From assembly GCF_003863365.1 (NCBI RefSeq), contig NZ_RQXT01000048.1, positions 1 through 54,175 of the forward strand: a stretch of 54,175 bases of DNA. The letters are read 5' to 3'. A program made the position numbers and the translations under genes. This stretch comes from Mesorhizobium tamadayense. Its GTDB lineage: Bacteria > Pseudomonadota > Alphaproteobacteria > Rhizobiales > Rhizobiaceae. Each line of letters opens with the position of its first letter. Positions within the stretch are counted from its first letter, which is position 1. The notes below the pieces were generated by a model. The model was not told the origin of the DNA, did no database searches, and saw nothing but the letters and a program-made list of their open reading frames with translations. Below are positions 52,354-54,175 of this stretch, in pieces.

Positions 52354-53346
52354 ATGACCCTCCGCTTCGCTCTTCTCGGCGCCGGCCGCATCGGCAAGGT
52401 GCATGCCCGCGCCGTCGCCTCCAACCCGCAGGCCAAGCTGGTGGCCGTGGCCGACGCCTTCGAGAAAGCGGCGACGAATCTGGCATCGGCCTATGGCGCC
52501 GAGGTGCGCACCATCGACGCCATCGAGCAGGCCAAGGACATCGACGCCGTCATCATCTGCACCCCGACCGATACCCATGCCGATCTCATCGAGCGCTTCG
52601 CCAAGGCCGGCAAGGCGATCTTCTGCGAGAAGCCGATCGACCTCGACGTCAAGCGCGTCGAGCAGTGCCTGGCCGTGGTCGAGAAGGCGGGCGCCACGCT
52701 GATGGTCGGCTTCAACCGCCGCTTCGACCCGCATTTCGCCGCCGTGCGCAAGGCGATCGACGACGGCGCCGTCGGCGCGGTCGAGATGGTCACCATTACG
52801 TCCCGCGATCCCGGCCCCCCGCCGCTCGACTATATCGCCCGCTCCGGCGGCATTTTTCGCGACATGACCATCCATGACTTCGACATGGCCCGCTTCCTGC
52901 TCGGCGAGGAGCCGGTCGCGGTCAGCGCGCATGCCGCGGTGCTGGTCGACAAGAAGATCGGCGAAGCGGGCGATTTCGACTCGGTCAGCGTCATCCTCGA
53001 GACCGCGTCCGGCAGGCAGGCCGTCATCTCCAATTCGCGCCGCGCCACCTATGGCTACGACCAGCGCATCGAGGTGCATGGCTCGAAGGGCATGGTCGCG
53101 GCCGAGAACCAGCGGCCGGTGTCGATCGAGCTCGCCAACGACAAGGGCTACACGCGTCCGCCGCTGCACGACTTCTTCATGACCCGCTACATCGACGCCT
53201 ATGCCAACGAGATCGCGGCTTTCATTGGCGCTGCAACCGCGGGCAAGAAGGCGGCGCCGAGCGGCCAGGATGGGCTGATTGCGCTGAAGCTGGCGGACGC
53301 AGCGCTGCAGTCGGCCAAGACCGGCAAGACCGTCCGCGTCGATTGA
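52354..53346 (+). CDS. iolG: Inositol 2-dehydrogenase-like Gfo/Idh/MocA oxidoreductase
   Basis: A 330-residue NAD(P)-dependent dehydrogenase of the Gfo/Idh/MocA family. The N-terminal Rossmann fold starts LRFALLGAGRIGKVHARAVA, followed by ICTPTDTHADLI, the catalytic Lys motif FCEKPIDLD (Lys near 97) and the C-terminal active-site motif GGIFRDMTIHDFDMARFLLG with the Asp and His pair of inositol dehydrogenases. The similarity to rhizobial IdhA is strong by eye. It probably oxidises myo-inositol or a related cyclitol to the inosose; MocA of the rhizopine pathway is the main alternative. It follows the ABC genes by 97 bases. Confidence 0.9.
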   Translation: MTLRFALLGAGRIGKVHARAVASNPQAKLVAVADAFEKAATNLASAYGAEVRTIDAIEQAKDIDAVIICTPTDTHADLIERFAKAGKAIFCEKPIDLDVKRVEQCLAVVEKAGATLMVGFNRRFDPHFAAVRKAIDDGAVGAVEMVTITSRDPGPPPLDYIARSGGIFRDMTIHDFDMARFLLGEEPVAVSAHAAVLVDKKIGEAGDFDSVSVILETASGRQAVISNSRRATYGYDQRIEVHGSKGMVAAENQRPVSIELANDKGYTRPPLHDFFMTRYIDAYANEIAAFIGAATAGKKAAPSGQDGLIALKLADAALQSAKTGKTVRVD

Positions 53347-53377
53347 ACTGTTTGGACTCGATTACAGGAGCAGAGCG

Positions 53378-54172
53378 ATGAACGGGTTGGCCGGTCGCAA
53401 TTCAGAAACGCGCGCCATCGTCACCGGCGGCGCGCAGGGCATCGGCTTCGCGGTTGCCGAGGCATTGGTGGACGAGGGCTGCCGCGCGCTGGCGCTCATC
53501 GGCCGCTCGCAGGAAAAAGGCGACAAGGCGGTCGCCGCGCTGAAGAAGAACGGCGTCGACGCCATCTTCATCAGTGCCGATGTCGCCAAGGTCGCCGACT
53601 GCAAGCGCGCCGTCGCGACGGCGATCGACCATTTCGGTACCTTGAACGCGCTTGTCAACGCCGCTGCTACCTCGGCGCGCGGCTCGCTGGTCGAGACCAC
53701 CGAGGAGCTTTTCGACCAGATATTCGAAACCAATGTGCGCGGGCCCTTCTTCCTGATGCAGGGCCTCGTCGCGCATCTGCTCGAGCGTAAGGCGCCGGGC
53801 TCGATCGTCAACGTGCTGTCGATGTCGGCGCATGCCGGCCAGTCCTTCCTGACGCCCTATTCGACCAGCAAGGGCGCGCTGATGACGCTGACCAAGAATG
53901 TCGCCAGTTCCTATCGGCAGAACCGCATCCGCTGCAACGCCGTGCTGCCCGGCTGGATGGACACCGAAGGCGAGGCGATCGTGCAGAAGAAATGGCACGA
54001 TGCCCCGGACGACTGGCTGGAAAAGGCCGAGGCCACGCAGCCGATGGGCCAACTGGTCAAGCCGGCGCAGCTTGCCCGGCTGATCACCTATATGCTGAGC
54101 CCGCAGGCCGGCGTCATGACCGGTTCGCTGGTCGATTACGACCAGAACATTGCCGGCGTGATAGGGGAGTAG
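53378..54172 (+). CDS. Short-chain dehydrogenase/reductase
   Basis: A 264-residue classical SDR with cofactor-binding IVTGGAQGIGFAVAEAL (about residue 14), LVNAAATSARGSL, the active-site Ser in VNVLSMSAHAG and the YSTSK pair (Tyr and Lys near 168-172). The Arg in IGRSQEKGDK leaves NADPH possible but NAD is not excluded. It lies 31 bases after the dehydrogenase gene and ends three bases before the window, so it is complete. In this operon it could reduce or oxidise an inosose or the demethylated cyclitol; later genes lie beyond the window. Confidence 0.9.
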   Translation: MNGLAGRNSETRAIVTGGAQGIGFAVAEALVDEGCRALALIGRSQEKGDKAVAALKKNGVDAIFISADVAKVADCKRAVATAIDHFGTLNALVNAAATSARGSLVETTEELFDQIFETNVRGPFFLMQGLVAHLLERKAPGSIVNVLSMSAHAGQSFLTPYSTSKGALMTLTKNVASSYRQNRIRCNAVLPGWMDTEGEAIVQKKWHDAPDDWLEKAEATQPMGQLVKPAQLARLITYMLSPQAGVMTGSLVDYDQNIAGVIGE

Positions 54173-54175
54173 CAT

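Overview
The window is high-GC chromosomal DNA that reads as an alphaproteobacterium of the order Rhizobiales, most likely Mesorhizobium or a close Phyllobacteriaceae relative. This rests on gene content and order (chvG-chvI beside pckA and the hprK/EIIA-Man/HPr genes; hslV and hslU separated by two genes; trpFBA-accD-folC), on protein families almost confined to rhizobia (DUF2852, DUF1402, DUF2585, MocE), and on small dispersed hairpin repeats in several gaps. No rRNA, tRNA, CRISPR array, insertion sequence or prophage was seen. Coding density is high, and most long open frames opposite the genes are GC-driven shadows.

Layout: (1) 1-5474: a membrane methyltransferase, infC with a rare ATT start, a hydrolase/BenE-type transporter pair, DUF2852, a zinc protease and a repeat-filled gap. 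(2) 5475-11923: trpF-trpB-trpA-accD-folC, a VOC-fold protein and a frameshifted cupin gene. (3) 12001-23921, minus strand: divL, a tsaE-amgK fusion, murU-like, addB and addA are packed end to end, joining cell-cycle control, tRNA t6A modification, peptidoglycan recycling and double-strand-break repair; trxA follows. (4) 24044-31597: ahcY with a candidate SahR operator, the regulatory PTS proteins HPr and EIIA-Man, HPr kinase, the ChvG/ChvI two-component system and divergent pckA. (5) 31612-33944: arfB, alkB and an AT-richer PAP2-type membrane enzyme. (6) 34030-39747, minus strand: hisB-DUF2628-hisH-DUF1330-hisA-arginase-like-hisF-hisE-coaA. (7) 39948-44118: hslV-GNAT-DUF2585-hslU and a DUF1402 protein. 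(8) 44171-54172: a catabolic region in which a MocD/MocE/MocF-like oxygenase operon that ends in a PanB-like gene is divergent from a LacI regulator, an inositol/rhizopine-type ABC transporter, an inositol 2-dehydrogenase-like enzyme and an SDR.

The last region is the most distinctive. Its genes suggest uptake of a cyclitol, oxidative O-demethylation by a desaturase-like di-iron oxygenase fed by a Rieske ferredoxin and its reductase, then oxidation of the ring by two dehydrogenases. This resembles rhizopine (O-methyl-scyllo-inosamine) catabolism, but plant O-methyl-inositols such as pinitol or ononitol are equally reasonable substrates. The PanB-like protein in this operon lacks the usual metal ligands and is the best candidate here for an undescribed activity.

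Several core proteins show lineage-specific losses that can be read from the sequence: AccD without its zinc-ribbon cysteines, AddB without its Fe-S cysteines, DivL with Tyr at the H-box, and an arginase-family protein with Cys in place of a metal-binding His.
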